From assembly GCF_030010625.1 (NCBI RefSeq), contig NZ_JASCXN010000005.1:248001-312000 (forward strand): a stretch of 64,000 nt of DNA. Reading direction: 5' to 3'. The translations under genes were made by a program, and so were the position numbers. Origin of the DNA: Streptomyces sp. CC208A (GTDB taxonomy: Bacteria; Actinomycetota; Actinomycetes; Streptomycetales; Streptomycetaceae). A model generated the notes under the pieces. The model was not told the DNA's origin, did not search any database, and worked only from the letters and a program-made list of their open reading frames with translations. Positions 8,163-17,331 of the stretch are shown one piece after another; within the stretch, counting starts at the first letter, position 1; every line of letters starts with the position of its first letter.

Positions 8163-10157
8163 TCAGCGCCGGCCGCCGGCCGGCTGGGTGAGCTTGTCGA
8201 GGGCCAGGCCGAGGCAGACGATGCCCGCGCCGGCGATCAGGCCGGTGCCGAGCTCGCCCGCGGTGAGGCCCTTGACCACGTCGAAGCCGAGCGCTCCGCC
8301 GCCGACCAGACCGCCGATGACGACGACGGCGAGGACGAGGACGACGCCCTGGTTCGCGGCGACCAGGAGCGCCGGGCGGGCCAGCGGCCACTGCACGTCG
8401 CGGATCTGCTGCCAGGTGGTGGCGCCCAGGGAGCGGGAGACCTCCATGGTGGCCGGGCTGACCTGCTTGAGGCCCTGGGTGGTGACCCGTACGACGGCCG
8501 GCAGGGCGTACACGGCCGCGGCGGTGATCGCGGCGACCCGGCCGGCGTTGAAGAGCTGGACGACCGGGATGAGGTAGATGAACTGCGGCAGCGTCTGCAT
8601 GGCGTCGAAGACCGGGCGCAGCAGCCGTTCGACCGCCTGGACGCGGGCCGCGAGGACGCCGAGGGCGAAGCCGAGGAGCAGGGTGAGGGCGACGGCGACC
8701 AGGACCTGGGACAGGGTGTACAGGGACTTGCCCCAGATGCCGAGCACGCCGGTGCAGGCCAGGGCCAGTACGGCGGTCAGCGCGCCCCGCCAGGTGCCGA
8801 CCAGCCAGGCCACGGCACCGGCGAGCAGCAGCAGGGCCCACCACGGCAGGGCCTGGAGGCCGCTGTCCAGCGGGTTGAGCACCCAGCTGGTGAAGGTGCC
8901 CGCCCACACGGAGGTGCCGCCGAGGACGGGCACGTCCTGGTAGACCGCGCCGACCAGCCAGTCGACGGCGGTGTTCAGCGGGGCGGCGAAGTCCACCGTG
9001 AACGCCTCGGGCCAGTCGCGGCCCACGGCGGAGCCGAACAGCAGCCCCGCGCCGGCCACCACGAGGGCGATCCCGGTGCCCCGGCGGCCGGCCGGGACGC
9101 CGCCCCGGGCTCCGGCGGCGGCGGTCGTCCGGTCGAGCCAGACGGCGATGAGCACGATGGCCAGGCCGGCGGTGAGGCCCTGGCCGAAGTCGCGGGTCTT
9201 CAGCGCCTGGTAGACGCTCTCGCCGAGACCGCCGGCGCCCACGACGGAGGCGATGACCACCATCGACAGGGCCATCATGATCGTCTGGTTCAGGCCGAGG
9301 AAGAGCTGCGGCCGGGCCATCGGCAGCCGCGCCGTCCACAGCCGCTGCCACGGGGTCGAGCCGAGCGACCGGGAGGCCTCCAGGACCGCCGGGTCCGCGC
9401 CGCGCAGGCCCAGGGTGGTCATCCGGACCATCGGGGGCGCGGCGTAGATCACCGTGGTGATGAGCGCCGACGGGGTGCCGATGCCGAAGATCAGGACGAG
9501 CGGGAGCAGGTACGCGAAGGACGGCAGCACCTGCATGGTGTCGAGCACCGGGCGCAGGATCCGCTGGGCGGTGTCGGAGAGCCCGCCGGCCAGGCCGAGC
9601 AGCAGGCCGAGCACGGAGGCGACGACGACGGCCACCAGCATCAGGGCGAGCGTCTCGGTCGCCTGCTCCCACAGCCCGAGGAGCCCGCAGCCGGCCAGCG
9701 AGCCGACGGCGACGAGGGCCGGTCCCGCGCCCCTGCGGCCCGCGCCGCCCGCGTACCAGGCGAGCGCGGTGGCGAAGGTGAGCACGCCCGCCCAGCCGAC
9801 CGAGCCGAGCAGGTCGTGGACCCAGGCGACGGAGTCGGTGGCCGCGTTGGACAGGTGCAGCAGGAAGTACAGGAAGACGGGGTGGGTGTCGCGGTTGTCG
9901 ACCACCCAGTCGGCGAAGGAGTCCAGGTTGGGGACCAGGTCCACGCGCAGCGCCTGCGGCCAGCCGCCGTCCGCGAGCAGGGCGGCGGTGGGCAGCAGGA
10001 GGGCCAGGACCAGGAGCACCGCGGGGGCGGAGGGCCGGGGCAGCCGCCGGGGGCGGCGCGGGGCGGTGGCCTCGGCCTGCTTCCGGGAGCGCTCGGCGCC
10101 GGCGGGCGGGCTCGGGGTGGGTGCGGGGGCAGGGGTGGGACTGGTGGCGGTACTCAT
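8163..10157 (-). CDS. Fused tandem permease of a glycine betaine/choline ABC transporter
   Basis: At 664 residues this is twice the usual ProW/OpuAB length and contains two complete permease domains in tandem. Each has its own ATPase-coupling EAA loop: [15 protein letters not shown] in the first half (near residue 270) and [15 protein letters not shown] in the second (near residue 580). Each also has the repeated segments [18 protein letters not shown] and [19 protein letters not shown] single polypeptide can therefore supply both transmembrane halves. About 12 or more membrane helices are visible. The ATG overlaps the stop of the ATPase gene (ATGA), showing coupling. Role: membrane channel for quaternary amine import. 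Confidence 0.95.
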   Translation of the reverse strand: MSTATSPTPAPAPTPSPPAGAERSRKQAEATAPRRPRRLPRPSAPAVLLVLALLLPTAALLADGGWPQALRVDLVPNLDSFADWVVDNRDTHPVFLYFLLHLSNAATDSVAWVHDLLGSVGWAGVLTFATALAWYAGGAGRRGAGPALVAVGSLAGCGLLGLWEQATETLALMLVAVVVASVLGLLLGLAGGLSDTAQRILRPVLDTMQVLPSFAYLLPLVLIFGIGTPSALITTVIYAAPPMVRMTTLGLRGADPAVLEASRSLGSTPWQRLWTARLPMARPQLFLGLNQTIMMALSMVVIASVVGAGGLGESVYQALKTRDFGQGLTAGLAIVLIAVWLDRTTAAAGARGGVPAGRRGTGIALVVAGAGLLFGSAVGRDWPEAFTVDFAAPLNTAVDWLVGAVYQDVPVLGGTSVWAGTFTSWVLNPLDSGLQALPWWALLLLAGAVAWLVGTWRGALTAVLALACTGVLGIWGKSLYTLSQVLVAVALTLLLGFALGVLAARVQAVERLLRPVFDAMQTLPQFIYLIPVVQLFNAGRVAAITAAAVYALPAVVRVTTQGLKQVSPATMEVSRSLGATTWQQIRDVQWPLARPALLVAANQGVVLVLAVVVIGGLVGGGALGFDVVKGLTAGELGTGLIAGAGIVCLGLALDKLTQPAGGRR

Positions 10158-11455
10158 GCGGTCACCGGGTCCGTGTCGGTGTCCGGCGCGGCGGCGTCGG
10201 TAGCCGGGCCGGTGCTCGTACCCGGGCCGGCGTCCGTGCCCGTGCCGGTGCTCGTACCCGGGCCGGCGTCCGTGCCCGTGCCGGTGCTCGTACCAGTACC
10301 AGCGTCCGTTCCGGTGTCCGTGCCCGGGCCGGTGTCCGCGCCCTTGCGCATGTTCGGGACGGCGGGCGTGCCCGCACCCGTACGCGTACCGGAGTCACCG
10401 CCCGTACGCGGCCCCGCTTCGCCCGGCTCCACACCGGCCACCACGGCGAGCAGGCGCGCGTGGTCGACGACGCCGAGGAGGGCGCCGTCCGCCATGACCC
10501 GGGCCGGAAGGCCGTCGCGGGCGACGGCGGCGATGCCCTCGGCGACCGTGGCCCCGGGGGCGAGGACCGCGCCCCGGTCCGCCTCCTCGGCGGTGGCCGG
10601 ACGCATCGCGCGGGAGACCGGGACGATCTGCTCGCGCGGCACGTCGCGCACGAAGTCGCGGACGTAGTCGTCGGCGGGCCGGGTGACGATCTCCTCGGGG
10701 GTGCCGAGCTGCACGATCGCGCCGTCCCGCATCAGGGCGATGCGGTCGCCGAGCTTGAGGGCCTCCGCGAGGTCGTGGGTGATGAAGACCATCGTGCGGC
10801 CCTCCTCGCGGTGGAGCCGGGCCACCTCCTCCTGCATGTCGCGGCGGATCAGCGGGTCGAGGGCGCTGAACGGCTCGTCGAACAGGAGGACTTCGGGGTC
10901 GGCGGCGAGGGCGCGGGCCAGGCCCACGCGCTGCTGCTGGCCGCCGGAGAGCTGGTTCGGACGGCGGTCCTCCAGGCCGGCGAGGCCGACCTTGGCGATG
11001 ACCTCGCGGGCCTTCGCCCGCCGCAGGGCCTTCGCCATGCCCTGGATCTCCAGGCCGTACGCGACGTTGTCGAGGACGGTGCGGTGCGGGAGCAGGCCGA
11101 AGTGCTGGAAGACCATCGCGGCGCGGCGCCTGCGCAGTTCGCGCAGCCGGGTCCGGTCCATGGCGAGGACGTCCTCGCCGTCCATGGCGAGTTCGCCCGA
11201 GGTGGGCTCGATGAGCCGGGTCAGGCAGCGGACCAGGGTGGACTTGCCGGATCCTGACAGACCCATGACGACGAAGACCTCGCCGCGGCGGACGTCGAAG
11301 GAGACGTCCCGGACGGCGGCGGTGCAGCCGGTGCGTTCGCGGATCTCGGCCGTGGACAGGCCGGCGTACCGGGGGTCGGCGGGCACGCGGTCGGCCTTGG
11401 GTCCGAAGACCTTCCACAGGCCGCGGACGGAGAAGACGGGATCGTGACCGTCCAT
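10154..11455 (-). CDS. Glycine betaine/choline ABC transporter ATPase (ProV-like)
   Basis: A 433-residue ATPase. Residues 1-50 contain the ProV-type lead ([14 protein letters not shown], then [18 protein letters not shown]). Walker A is GLSGSGKST near residue 65, the signature is [15 protein letters not shown], Walker B is [13 protein letters not shown] and the H-loop is [15 protein letters not shown]-like regulatory segment follows ([19 protein letters not shown]). The last roughly 75 residues are a low-complexity Thr/Gly/Asp/Pro tail encoded by a 36-bp tandem repeat, unlike most family members. The ATG at 11455 overlaps the upstream GMC oxidase stop by one base (TGATG), and its own stop overlaps the permease start. 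Confidence 0.95.
   Translation of the reverse strand: MDGHDPVFSVRGLWKVFGPKADRVPADPRYAGLSTAEIRERTGCTAAVRDVSFDVRRGEVFVVMGLSGSGKSTLVRCLTRLIEPTSGELAMDGEDVLAMDRTRLRELRRRRAAMVFQHFGLLPHRTVLDNVAYGLEIQGMAKALRRAKAREVIAKVGLAGLEDRRPNQLSGGQQQRVGLARALAADPEVLLFDEPFSALDPLIRRDMQEEVARLHREEGRTMVFITHDLAEALKLGDRIALMRDGAIVQLGTPEEIVTRPADDYVRDFVRDVPREQIVPVSRAMRPATAEEADRGAVLAPGATVAEGIAAVARDGLPARVMADGALLGVVDHARLLAVVAGVEPGEAGPRTGGDSGTRTGAGTPAVPNMRKGADTGPGTDTGTDAGTGTSTGTGTDAGPGTSTGTGTDAGPGTSTGPATDAAAPDTDTDPVTA
10209..10316 (-). repeat. 36-bp tandem repeat inside the ATPase gene
   Basis: Two nearly perfect 36-bp units begin at 10209 and 10245, and a degenerate third at 10281. Each encodes 12 residues of the type [12 protein letters not shown] in the C-terminal tail of the ABC ATPase. 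Because 36 is divisible by three, unit gain or loss would keep the frame. Confidence 0.9.
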
Positions 11456-12999
11456 CAGGCGGCCTCCTTCGGGGTGGTGGTCGCGGCAAGCAGGTCGGCG
11501 CACTTCTCGCCCACCATGAGGACGGCGATCATCGGGTTGACGGCGGGGATGGTCGGGAAGACGGAGGCGTCGGCGATCCGTATGCTCTCCAGGCCGCGGA
11601 CGGTCAGGTCGGGGGCCACGACGGCCAGGCGGTCGTCCTCGGCGCCGATCCTGCAGGTGCCGGCCGGGTGGTACACGGTGTGGGCGACCTTGCGGGCGTA
11701 CTCGCTCAGCTCCTCGTCGCCGGTGACCTCGGGGCCCGGGCAGACCTCGCGGCCGAGCCAGGACGCCAGCGGTTCGGTCGCGGCGATCCTGCGGGCGATC
11801 CTGATGCCGTCGACGAGGGTGCGGGCGTCGTAGTCCTCCTCGTCGGTGAAGTAGCGGAAGTCCAGGGCCGGCTTGACCTCGGGGTCGGCGCTGGTCAGGT
11901 AGAGCCGGCCGCGGCTGCGCGGCTTGGGGATGTTCGGGGTCATCGACACGCCGTGCGCGGGCCGTTCGTAGCCCAGCCGCTCGGGGTTGTCGGTGAAGGG
12001 GATCTGGTAGAAGTGGAACATCAGGTCGGGTCCGGCCGACTCGGGGTCGCGGCGGACGAAGAGGCCCGCGTCGCTGTCCATCGCGGAGTTCTCGGGGATG
12101 GGCCCGTGGGTCTCCCAGACGATCACCGACTCCGGGTGGTCGAGCAGGTTCTCGCCGACGCCCGGCAGGTCGTGGCGGACGTCGATGCCGAGCTCGGTGA
12201 GCTGCTCGCGCGGCCCGATGCCGGAGTGGAGCAGCAGCCGGGGGGTGTCCACCGCGCCGGCGCAGACGATCACCTCGCGGGCCGCCCGCAGGAGGAGGTC
12301 CTCGCCGTCCTCGGTGCGCGCCCGTACGCCGGTGGCGCGGGTGCCGTCGAACTCCAGGCGGTACGCCCAGGTCTCCAGGAACAGGTGCAGGTTGGGGCGG
12401 TCCAGGAAGGGGTGCAGGTAGGCGACGGAGGCGGAGGAGCGCTTGTTGTCCTCCGGGTGGTAGGCGAGGTCGAAGAAGCCGGCGCCCTCGTGGAAGGGCC
12501 TGCGGTTGAAGCCCTCGATCCGGGGCACGCCGAGGGCGTCCTGCGCGGCGTCGACGAAGTCGCGGGCGATGGCGTTGCGGTCCTTCTCGTCCACCGGGAC
12601 GATGTTGTTGAGGAGCCTGCCGAAGTACGGGTCCATCGAGGCGGCGTCCCAGCCGGCGGCGCCGAGGCCGGCCCACTCGTCCCAGTCGGACGGCAGCGGC
12701 TTGAACGCGATCAGGGTGTTGTGCGAGGAGCAGCCGCCGAGGACCCGGGCCCGGCTGTGCCGGATGTGGGAGTTGCCGCGCGGCTGTTCGGTGGTGGGGT
12801 AGTCGTAGTCCAGTTCTCCGCCGAGCAGGCCCATCCAGCGGCGCAGGGTGAGGACGTCGGGGCGGTCGACGTCGGACGGGCCGCCCTCGATGACGGCGAC
12901 GGTGACGCCGGGGTCCTCGGTGAGGCGGGAGGCGATCACCGAGCCGGCGGTGCCGCCGCCGACGATGACGTAGTCGTAGTCGTGGGTGCGGTCGGACAT
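11455..12999 (-). CDS. GMC-family choline dehydrogenase/oxidase
   Basis: A 514-residue FAD-dependent GMC oxidoreductase. The N-terminal dinucleotide site is [17 protein letters not shown], followed by VAVIEGG and the GMC signature region [15 protein letters not shown]. The C-terminus contains the active-site His segment [14 protein letters not shown] and the closing [18 protein letters not shown]. In this operon, with a betaine aldehyde dehydrogenase and a quaternary amine transporter, oxidation of choline to betaine aldehyde is the most likely reaction. The start at 12999 is chosen because the upstream extension to 13113 is encoded by a repeated Arg/Pro-rich leader that looks non-coding. It is coupled to the downstream ATPase by TGATG. 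Confidence 0.9.
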   Translation of the reverse strand: MSDRTHDYDYVIVGGGTAGSVIASRLTEDPGVTVAVIEGGPSDVDRPDVLTLRRWMGLLGGELDYDYPTTEQPRGNSHIRHSRARVLGGCSSHNTLIAFKPLPSDWDEWAGLGAAGWDAASMDPYFGRLLNNIVPVDEKDRNAIARDFVDAAQDALGVPRIEGFNRRPFHEGAGFFDLAYHPEDNKRSSASVAYLHPFLDRPNLHLFLETWAYRLEFDGTRATGVRARTEDGEDLLLRAAREVIVCAGAVDTPRLLLHSGIGPREQLTELGIDVRHDLPGVGENLLDHPESVIVWETHGPIPENSAMDSDAGLFVRRDPESAGPDLMFHFYQIPFTDNPERLGYERPAHGVSMTPNIPKPRSRGRLYLTSADPEVKPALDFRYFTDEEDYDARTLVDGIRIARRIAATEPLASWLGREVCPGPEVTGDEELSEYARKVAHTVYHPAGTCRIGAEDDRLAVVAPDLTVRGLESIRIADASVFPTIPAVNPMIAVLMVGEKCADLLAATTTPKEAA

Positions 13000-13030
13000 G
13001 CTGTGTTCACTCCAAGGGGCGTGGGGGGTT

Positions 13031-13089
13031 CCGTACGGGCGGCTTCCGGGGGTCCGTACGGGCGGCTGCCGGAGGCCGTACGGGCGGCT
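13031..13089 (-). repeat. Three direct repeats between betB and the choline oxidase gene
   Basis: CCGTACGGGCGGCT occurs three times on the plus strand, at 13031, 13054 and 13076 (spacing 23 and 22 bp, about two helical turns). The copies fill most of the 126-bp gap between the two operon genes. They may bind a regulator, form RNA structures that set the ratio of the two products, or be a neutral expansion. Confidence 0.85.
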
Positions 13090-13125
13090 CCGGGGGCGGT
13101 GCCGGCGGGGCACCGCCGCGCGGGA

Positions 13126-14628
13126 TCAGCCGGAGAACCACCGCACGGGACGGGGCGCCAGGTTCTGGTAGACGTGCTTGGTCTCGCGGTACTCGGCGAG
13201 GCCCGAGGGGCCGAGTTCGCGTCCGACGCCGGACTTGCCGAAGCCGCCCCACTCGGCCTGGGGGAGGTAGGGGTGGAAGTCGTTGATCCACACGGTGCCG
13301 TGGCGCAGCCGGCCCGCGACCCGGCGGGCGCGGGCGGCGTCCGTGGTCCAGACGGCTCCGGCGAGGCCGTACTCGGTGTCGTTGGCGAGGGCCACGGCCT
13401 CGTCCTCGGTCCGGAAGGTCTCCACCGTGAGGACGGGGCCGAAGATCTCCTCGCGGACCACGCGCATCCGGCGGTGGCAGCGGTCGAGGACCGTCGGCTC
13501 GTAGAAGTAGCCGCCGTCGGGGCGGGCGGCGGAGGGGGCGGGGCGCCTTCCGCCGGTGCGGAGCACGGCGCCCTCGGCGAGCGCGGAGGCGACGTACGCC
13601 TCGGTGCGCTCCAGCTGGGCCCGGGAGACCAGCGGGCCGCACTCGACGTCCTTCTCGGTGCCGCGGCCCAGCCGGATGCGGGCGGCCCGGCGGCTCAGTT
13701 CGGTGACGAACCGCTCGCGCACCGACTCCTCGACGATCAGCCGGGAGCCGGCGGAGCAGACCTGGCCGCTGTGGATGAAGGCGGCGTTGAGGGCCTGGTC
13801 GACGGCGGTGTCGAAGCCGTCGGCGGTCTCGCAGGCGTCGGCGAAGACCACGTTGGGGTTCTTGCCGCCGAGTTCGAGGGCGACCTTCTTGACGCCGGGG
13901 GCCGCGGCCTGCGCCACCTTCACGCCGCTGGTCAGGCCGCCGGTGAAGGAGACGAGGTCGACGTCGGGGTGCTCGGAGAGGCGGGCGCCGACGGTGTGGC
14001 CGGGTCCTGTGACCAGGTTCGCGACGCCGGCGGGGAGCCCGGCCTCGGCGAGGAGCGCGATGAGGGCCACGGTGCTGAGCGGGGTGATCTCGCTCGGCTT
14101 GATCACGAAGGTGTTTCCGGCGGCGAGCGCCGGGGCGATCTTCCAACTGGCCTGGAGCAGCGGGTAGTTCCAGGGGGTGATCATGGCGCAGACGCCCACC
14201 GGCTCGTGGACGACGACGCTGTGCACGGTGTCGCTGCCGGCGTCGACGACGCGGCCCGCGCCCTCCGCCACGACGAGGTCGGCGAAGTACCGGAAGGCGT
14301 CGGCGACGCAGTCGACGTCGACGCGTCCCTCCTCGACGGTCTTCCCGGCGTCGCGGCTCTCCAGGAGGGCCAGTTCCTCGCGGTCGCGGACCAGCAGGTC
14401 GGCGGTGCGGCGCAGCAGCGCGGCCCGCTCGGCCACCGGGGTGCCCGGCCAGACACCGGAGTCGAAGGCGGCGCGCGCCGAGGCGACGGCGGCGTCGGCG
14501 TCCGCCTCGCCCCCCTCGGCCACCTCGGCGAAGGGCAGGCCGTCCGCGGGGTCGAGGACGTCGCGCGTCTCACCGCTCAGCGCGCCGCGCCAGGAGCCGC
14601 CCGTGTGAATGGTCGTTCGTGTCAACAA
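13126..14628 (-). CDS. betB: Betaine aldehyde dehydrogenase-like aldehyde dehydrogenase
   Basis: A 500-residue NAD(P)-dependent aldehyde dehydrogenase. Family motifs are the NAD-site PWNYPLLQASWKIAPALAAG (residues about 150-170), the catalytic Glu in ALELGGKNPN (near 256) and the catalytic Cys in HSGQVCSAGSR (near 290). Length is typical. Together with the following GMC enzyme it would convert choline to glycine betaine in two steps. The first codon is TTG at 14628 (TTG TTG ACA CGA); no ATG or GTG is available until well inside the fold. The nearest purine-rich site (GGAGAAG) is about 15 bases away, so initiation may be weak or leaderless. It is the first gene of the operon. Confidence 0.88.
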   Translation of the reverse strand: MLTRTTIHTGGSWRGALSGETRDVLDPADGLPFAEVAEGGEADADAAVASARAAFDSGVWPGTPVAERAALLRRTADLLVRDREELALLESRDAGKTVEEGRVDVDCVADAFRYFADLVVAEGAGRVVDAGSDTVHSVVVHEPVGVCAMITPWNYPLLQASWKIAPALAAGNTFVIKPSEITPLSTVALIALLAEAGLPAGVANLVTGPGHTVGARLSEHPDVDLVSFTGGLTSGVKVAQAAAPGVKKVALELGGKNPNVVFADACETADGFDTAVDQALNAAFIHSGQVCSAGSRLIVEESVRERFVTELSRRAARIRLGRGTEKDVECGPLVSRAQLERTEAYVASALAEGAVLRTGGRRPAPSAARPDGGYFYEPTVLDRCHRRMRVVREEIFGPVLTVETFRTEDEAVALANDTEYGLAGAVWTTDAARARRVAGRLRHGTVWINDFHPYLPQAEWGGFGKSGVGRELGPSGLAEYRETKHVYQNLAPRPVRWFSG

Positions 14629-15164
14629 GAGTCAAGTGGCTTTCTTCTCCGGGCGGACGAGCTCCGCCGTCCCCGTGTCTCCGCGTTCCCGCCGCCCCGC
14701 CGCCGTGCGGGGGCGGCCGGCGGAGGGGGAAGGGGCCGGGAACGCGGGGCGGACCGTCGGCGCGGTACGGCCATGGGCCGCGGGGCTCACCGAGACAGGA
14801 CCCGCCCAAGGCCGCCGCCACCGGCGGGAGGCCGGAGTACGGGCAGTGGTCATGCGGGCCGAAGTTACCCAGCAGAAAGTGAAATCGCATGAGGCGAGAG
14901 CCTTGCGCCGGGCAATTCAGAGTGTTATCGCCCGAGCCGCCTGCGATCCCCAGAAAGTGACAAGCTCAACAAGATGTTTGAGCAAAACGGCACAACCAAG
15001 GGCAAATGGTCACTTGATAACGAAGAGGTAACACATTTGCAGCATGCCACGGTCGCAATCCGAACGTTATGCCATTGTCGGCGGCCGGGTGGTTTGACCT
15101 CCCCGGAATTGGTTAGCGAGCGCCCCCGTGACGACCCGGCCGCGTACGGCGCGCGGCACATACG
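14629..15164. other. Intergenic region upstream of betB and downstream of the M4 protease gene
   Basis: About 540 bp without a convincing gene. The part from roughly 14860 to 15060 is clearly less GC-rich than its surroundings and holds several TTGA-type boxes, consistent with promoters for the bet operon. Short open frames here lack ribosome-binding sites and codon bias. A small RNA cannot be excluded, but I see no structure that would name one. Confidence 0.5.
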
Positions 15165-15197
15165 CCTCCGCCCGGCGCGGGGAGCGCCGGGCGGAGG
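15165..15197 (-). terminator. Hairpin terminator of the M4 protease gene
   Basis: Perfect 14-bp stem (15165-15178 with 15184-15197) around a five-base loop, starting 25 bases after the protease stop codon. Very GC-rich, without a T tract. Confidence 0.88.
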
Positions 15198-15221
15198 AAA
15201 GCAACTGAAGGGTGCGGCCGG

Positions 15222-16778
15222 TTACTTGACGTTGACGGCCTTCCAGGCGGCGTCGACCGCGTGGTACTCGGCGCTGTTCGCGCCGTAGAGGTCGGTCGCC
15301 GCGGAGAGGGTGGCGGTGCGGGCGCCGGCGTAGTCGGTGGAGGAGGTCATGTAGACCGAGAGGGCCTTGTACCAGATCTTGTAGGCGGCCTGGCGGCCGA
15401 TGCCGGTGACGGTGGAGCCGTCGTAGGTCGGGGAGTCGTAGCTGACGCCGTTGATGGTCTTGGCGCCGCTGCCCTCGGCGAGCAGGTAGAAGAAGTGGTT
15501 GGCCGGGCCCGAGGAGTAGTGGACGTCGAGGCGGCCGAGGCTCTTCGACCAGTAGTCGGCGGAGTTGCCGTCCCGGCTCGGCTTGTCCATGTAGCGCAGC
15601 GGGGTGCCGTTGCCGCGGATGTCGATCTTCTCGCCGATGAGGTAGTCGCCGGCGTCGGAGGCGTTGTTCGCGAAGAACTCCACCGAGGTGCCGAGGATGT
15701 CGGAGGTGGCCTCGTTGAGGCCGCCCGACTCGCGGCTGTAGCGCAGGCCGGCGGTGGCGGCGGTCAGGCCGTGGGTCATCTCGTGGCCGGCGACGTCGAG
15801 GGAGGTCAGCGGCTTGAGGTTGTTGGCGCCGTCGCCGTACGTCATGCAGAAGCACTGGTCGGACCAGAAGGCGTTGACGTACGCGTTGCCGTAGTGGACG
15901 CGGGAGTAGGCGGCGACGCCGTCGCCGCGGATGCCGTTGCGGCCGAGCTCGTTCTTGTAGAAGTCCCAGGTCACGGCCGCGCCGTAGTGGGCGTCGGCGG
16001 CCGCGGTCTCGCGGTGGCTCGCCAGGCCGTTGCCCCAGGTGTCGGTGGAGTTGGTGAAGAGGGTGCCGGTGCCGTTGGTGCCGCCGTTCAGGTCGTACGT
16101 CTTGTGGCCGCCGCGGGCGGTGTCGGTGAGGGAGTAGCCGGGCGCGGTGCCGAGGGTGACCTGGCCGCTGTACCGGGTGTTGCCGACGCCCGTCTCGATC
16201 GCCTCGTAGGAGTGGAGCTCCTTGCCGGTGGTGGCGTCCGTGATGACGTGGCGCTCGCTCGGCGTGCCGTCGTGCTGAAGGCCGGTGACGACGCTCTCCC
16301 AGGCGAGGACCGGCTTGCCGGTGGCGGCCCAGATCACCTTGCGGGCGCCCTCGCGCGTCCGCTCGGCGGCCGTGGTCGGGACGGCTATGCGGGCCGGGGT
16401 CGCCTTGGTGGTGGAGCGGGCGCCGTTCTTCTTCCGGTGGACGACCAGGTCGCCGCCGAGGACCGGCAGGCCCTCGTAGGTGCGCTCGTAGCGGGTGTGG
16501 ACGGTGCCGTCCGCGTCCTTGACGACGTCCCGGACGACCAGCTTCTCCCGGTCGCCGAGGCCGATCGCCCGGGCGGTGGCGACGGCCGAGGCCTGGGCCT
16601 CCTGGATCGCGGCGGCGCGCTGCGGGGCGCTGAGGGCGAGGGCGGTGGCCCCGGCCTCCCGGGAGACCTCGGCGCCGGCGGTTCCGGTCTGGAATCCGAC
16701 GACGACCATGGCGGCCGAGGCGGCGAGGGCGGCGGTGCGCACGACGGTGCGGCGGTGCGAGGACTGCTGGCGGATCAC
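15222..16778 (-). CDS. Secreted thermolysin-type (M4) neutral metalloprotease
   Basis: A 518-residue secreted zinc protease precursor. It starts with a GTG at 16778 preceded by GGAG at 7 bases spacing, and encodes a signal peptide (RRTVVRTAALAASAAMVVVG). The propeptide contains FTP and PepSY-like segments (LPVLGGDLVVHRKKNG; GKPVLAWESVV). The catalytic domain has the zinc motif HEMTH near residue 334 and the third ligand in ESGGLNEATSD, then the active-site His region LDVHYSSGPANHFFYLL. A CFC cysteine pair lies in the DQCFCMTYG segment before the zinc motif. Role: extracellular protein degradation. It stands alone, divergent from the HEAT gene. Confidence 0.95.
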   Translation of the reverse strand: MIRQQSSHRRTVVRTAALAASAAMVVVGFQTGTAGAEVSREAGATALALSAPQRAAAIQEAQASAVATARAIGLGDREKLVVRDVVKDADGTVHTRYERTYEGLPVLGGDLVVHRKKNGARSTTKATPARIAVPTTAAERTREGARKVIWAATGKPVLAWESVVTGLQHDGTPSERHVITDATTGKELHSYEAIETGVGNTRYSGQVTLGTAPGYSLTDTARGGHKTYDLNGGTNGTGTLFTNSTDTWGNGLASHRETAAADAHYGAAVTWDFYKNELGRNGIRGDGVAAYSRVHYGNAYVNAFWSDQCFCMTYGDGANNLKPLTSLDVAGHEMTHGLTAATAGLRYSRESGGLNEATSDILGTSVEFFANNASDAGDYLIGEKIDIRGNGTPLRYMDKPSRDGNSADYWSKSLGRLDVHYSSGPANHFFYLLAEGSGAKTINGVSYDSPTYDGSTVTGIGRQAAYKIWYKALSVYMTSSTDYAGARTATLSAATDLYGANSAEYHAVDAAWKAVNVK

Positions 16779-17331
16779 GCGGGCTCCTTCGCTGAAACGC
16801 GTGGGGGCGGTGTGGGGGATGACGCGAGGGGCGAGCGTGCCAGCAGAATCGGTTTTTTGACAGGTATGCAACAAGGATTTGACCATCTGTTGTCCGAAGG
16901 GTGAAGCGAGGCGTCCGCTATCCGGGGCGAACGGGCTTTCGCGGAAGAGCGGTTCGGGACCCCTCCCGTCCTCCCCGGGGGCGACATCACGCCACGTATG
17001 GAGCGGTACGGGGAGCCACCCGGCACAGCGCCCGGTGAGCCCGGACCGTCCGCCGGCCCGCACGGGGCCCTCCCGTCCGCGCGCCGCCGGGGCGGGAGGG
17101 GCGTGAGCGCGGCTCCCGGGGCCGCCCGGAAACGTCTCCCACGCGCGCGTGCCGCCCGCGCCCCCGGCCCCGTACTGTCCGCAACGGGCAGGCAGCGCAC
17201 CGTACATGGCGCAAACCGAGCGCAACTCGGGCCGGGCGCGCCGCGGGTGGCGCCGGTTCGGCGCCCGTGTCCTTCCTGTGGTGCACACTTGCTGCCTGGT
17301 ACAGCGCTCACGGGGAAGGCGGCCTGCGCAC
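16779..17331. other. Divergent intergenic region (M4 protease / HEAT-repeat gene)
   Basis: About 550 bp. The 16840-16905 part is comparatively AT-rich (GGTTTTTTGACAGG, then AACAAGGATTTGACC) and probably contains the minus-strand promoter of the protease gene. The remainder to 17331 is extremely GC-rich with no frame that has both codon bias and a ribosome-binding site. I see no gene in it. Confidence 0.5.

Noticed and set aside
13000..13125. N-terminal extension of the GMC oxidase through the CCGTACGGGCGGCT repeats
   Set aside because: The repeat-encoded Arg/Pro/Tyr residues precede a typical GMC start, and the ATG at 12999 begins the expected [15 protein letters not shown] sequence.
14570..14890. 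Short minus-strand frame upstream of betB
   Set aside because: No ribosome-binding site, poor codon bias and no recognisable fold; it lies in the AT-richer control region.
15067..15855. Minus-strand frame overlapping the M4 protease 3' end
   Set aside because: Arg/Leu-rich shadow of the protease gene; the catalytic motifs are in the other frame.
16880..17331. Upstream extension of the HEAT-repeat frame and the opposite 178-residue frame
   Set aside because: Arg/Pro/Gly-rich with no ribosome-binding site or HEAT unit before 17332; treated as non-coding.
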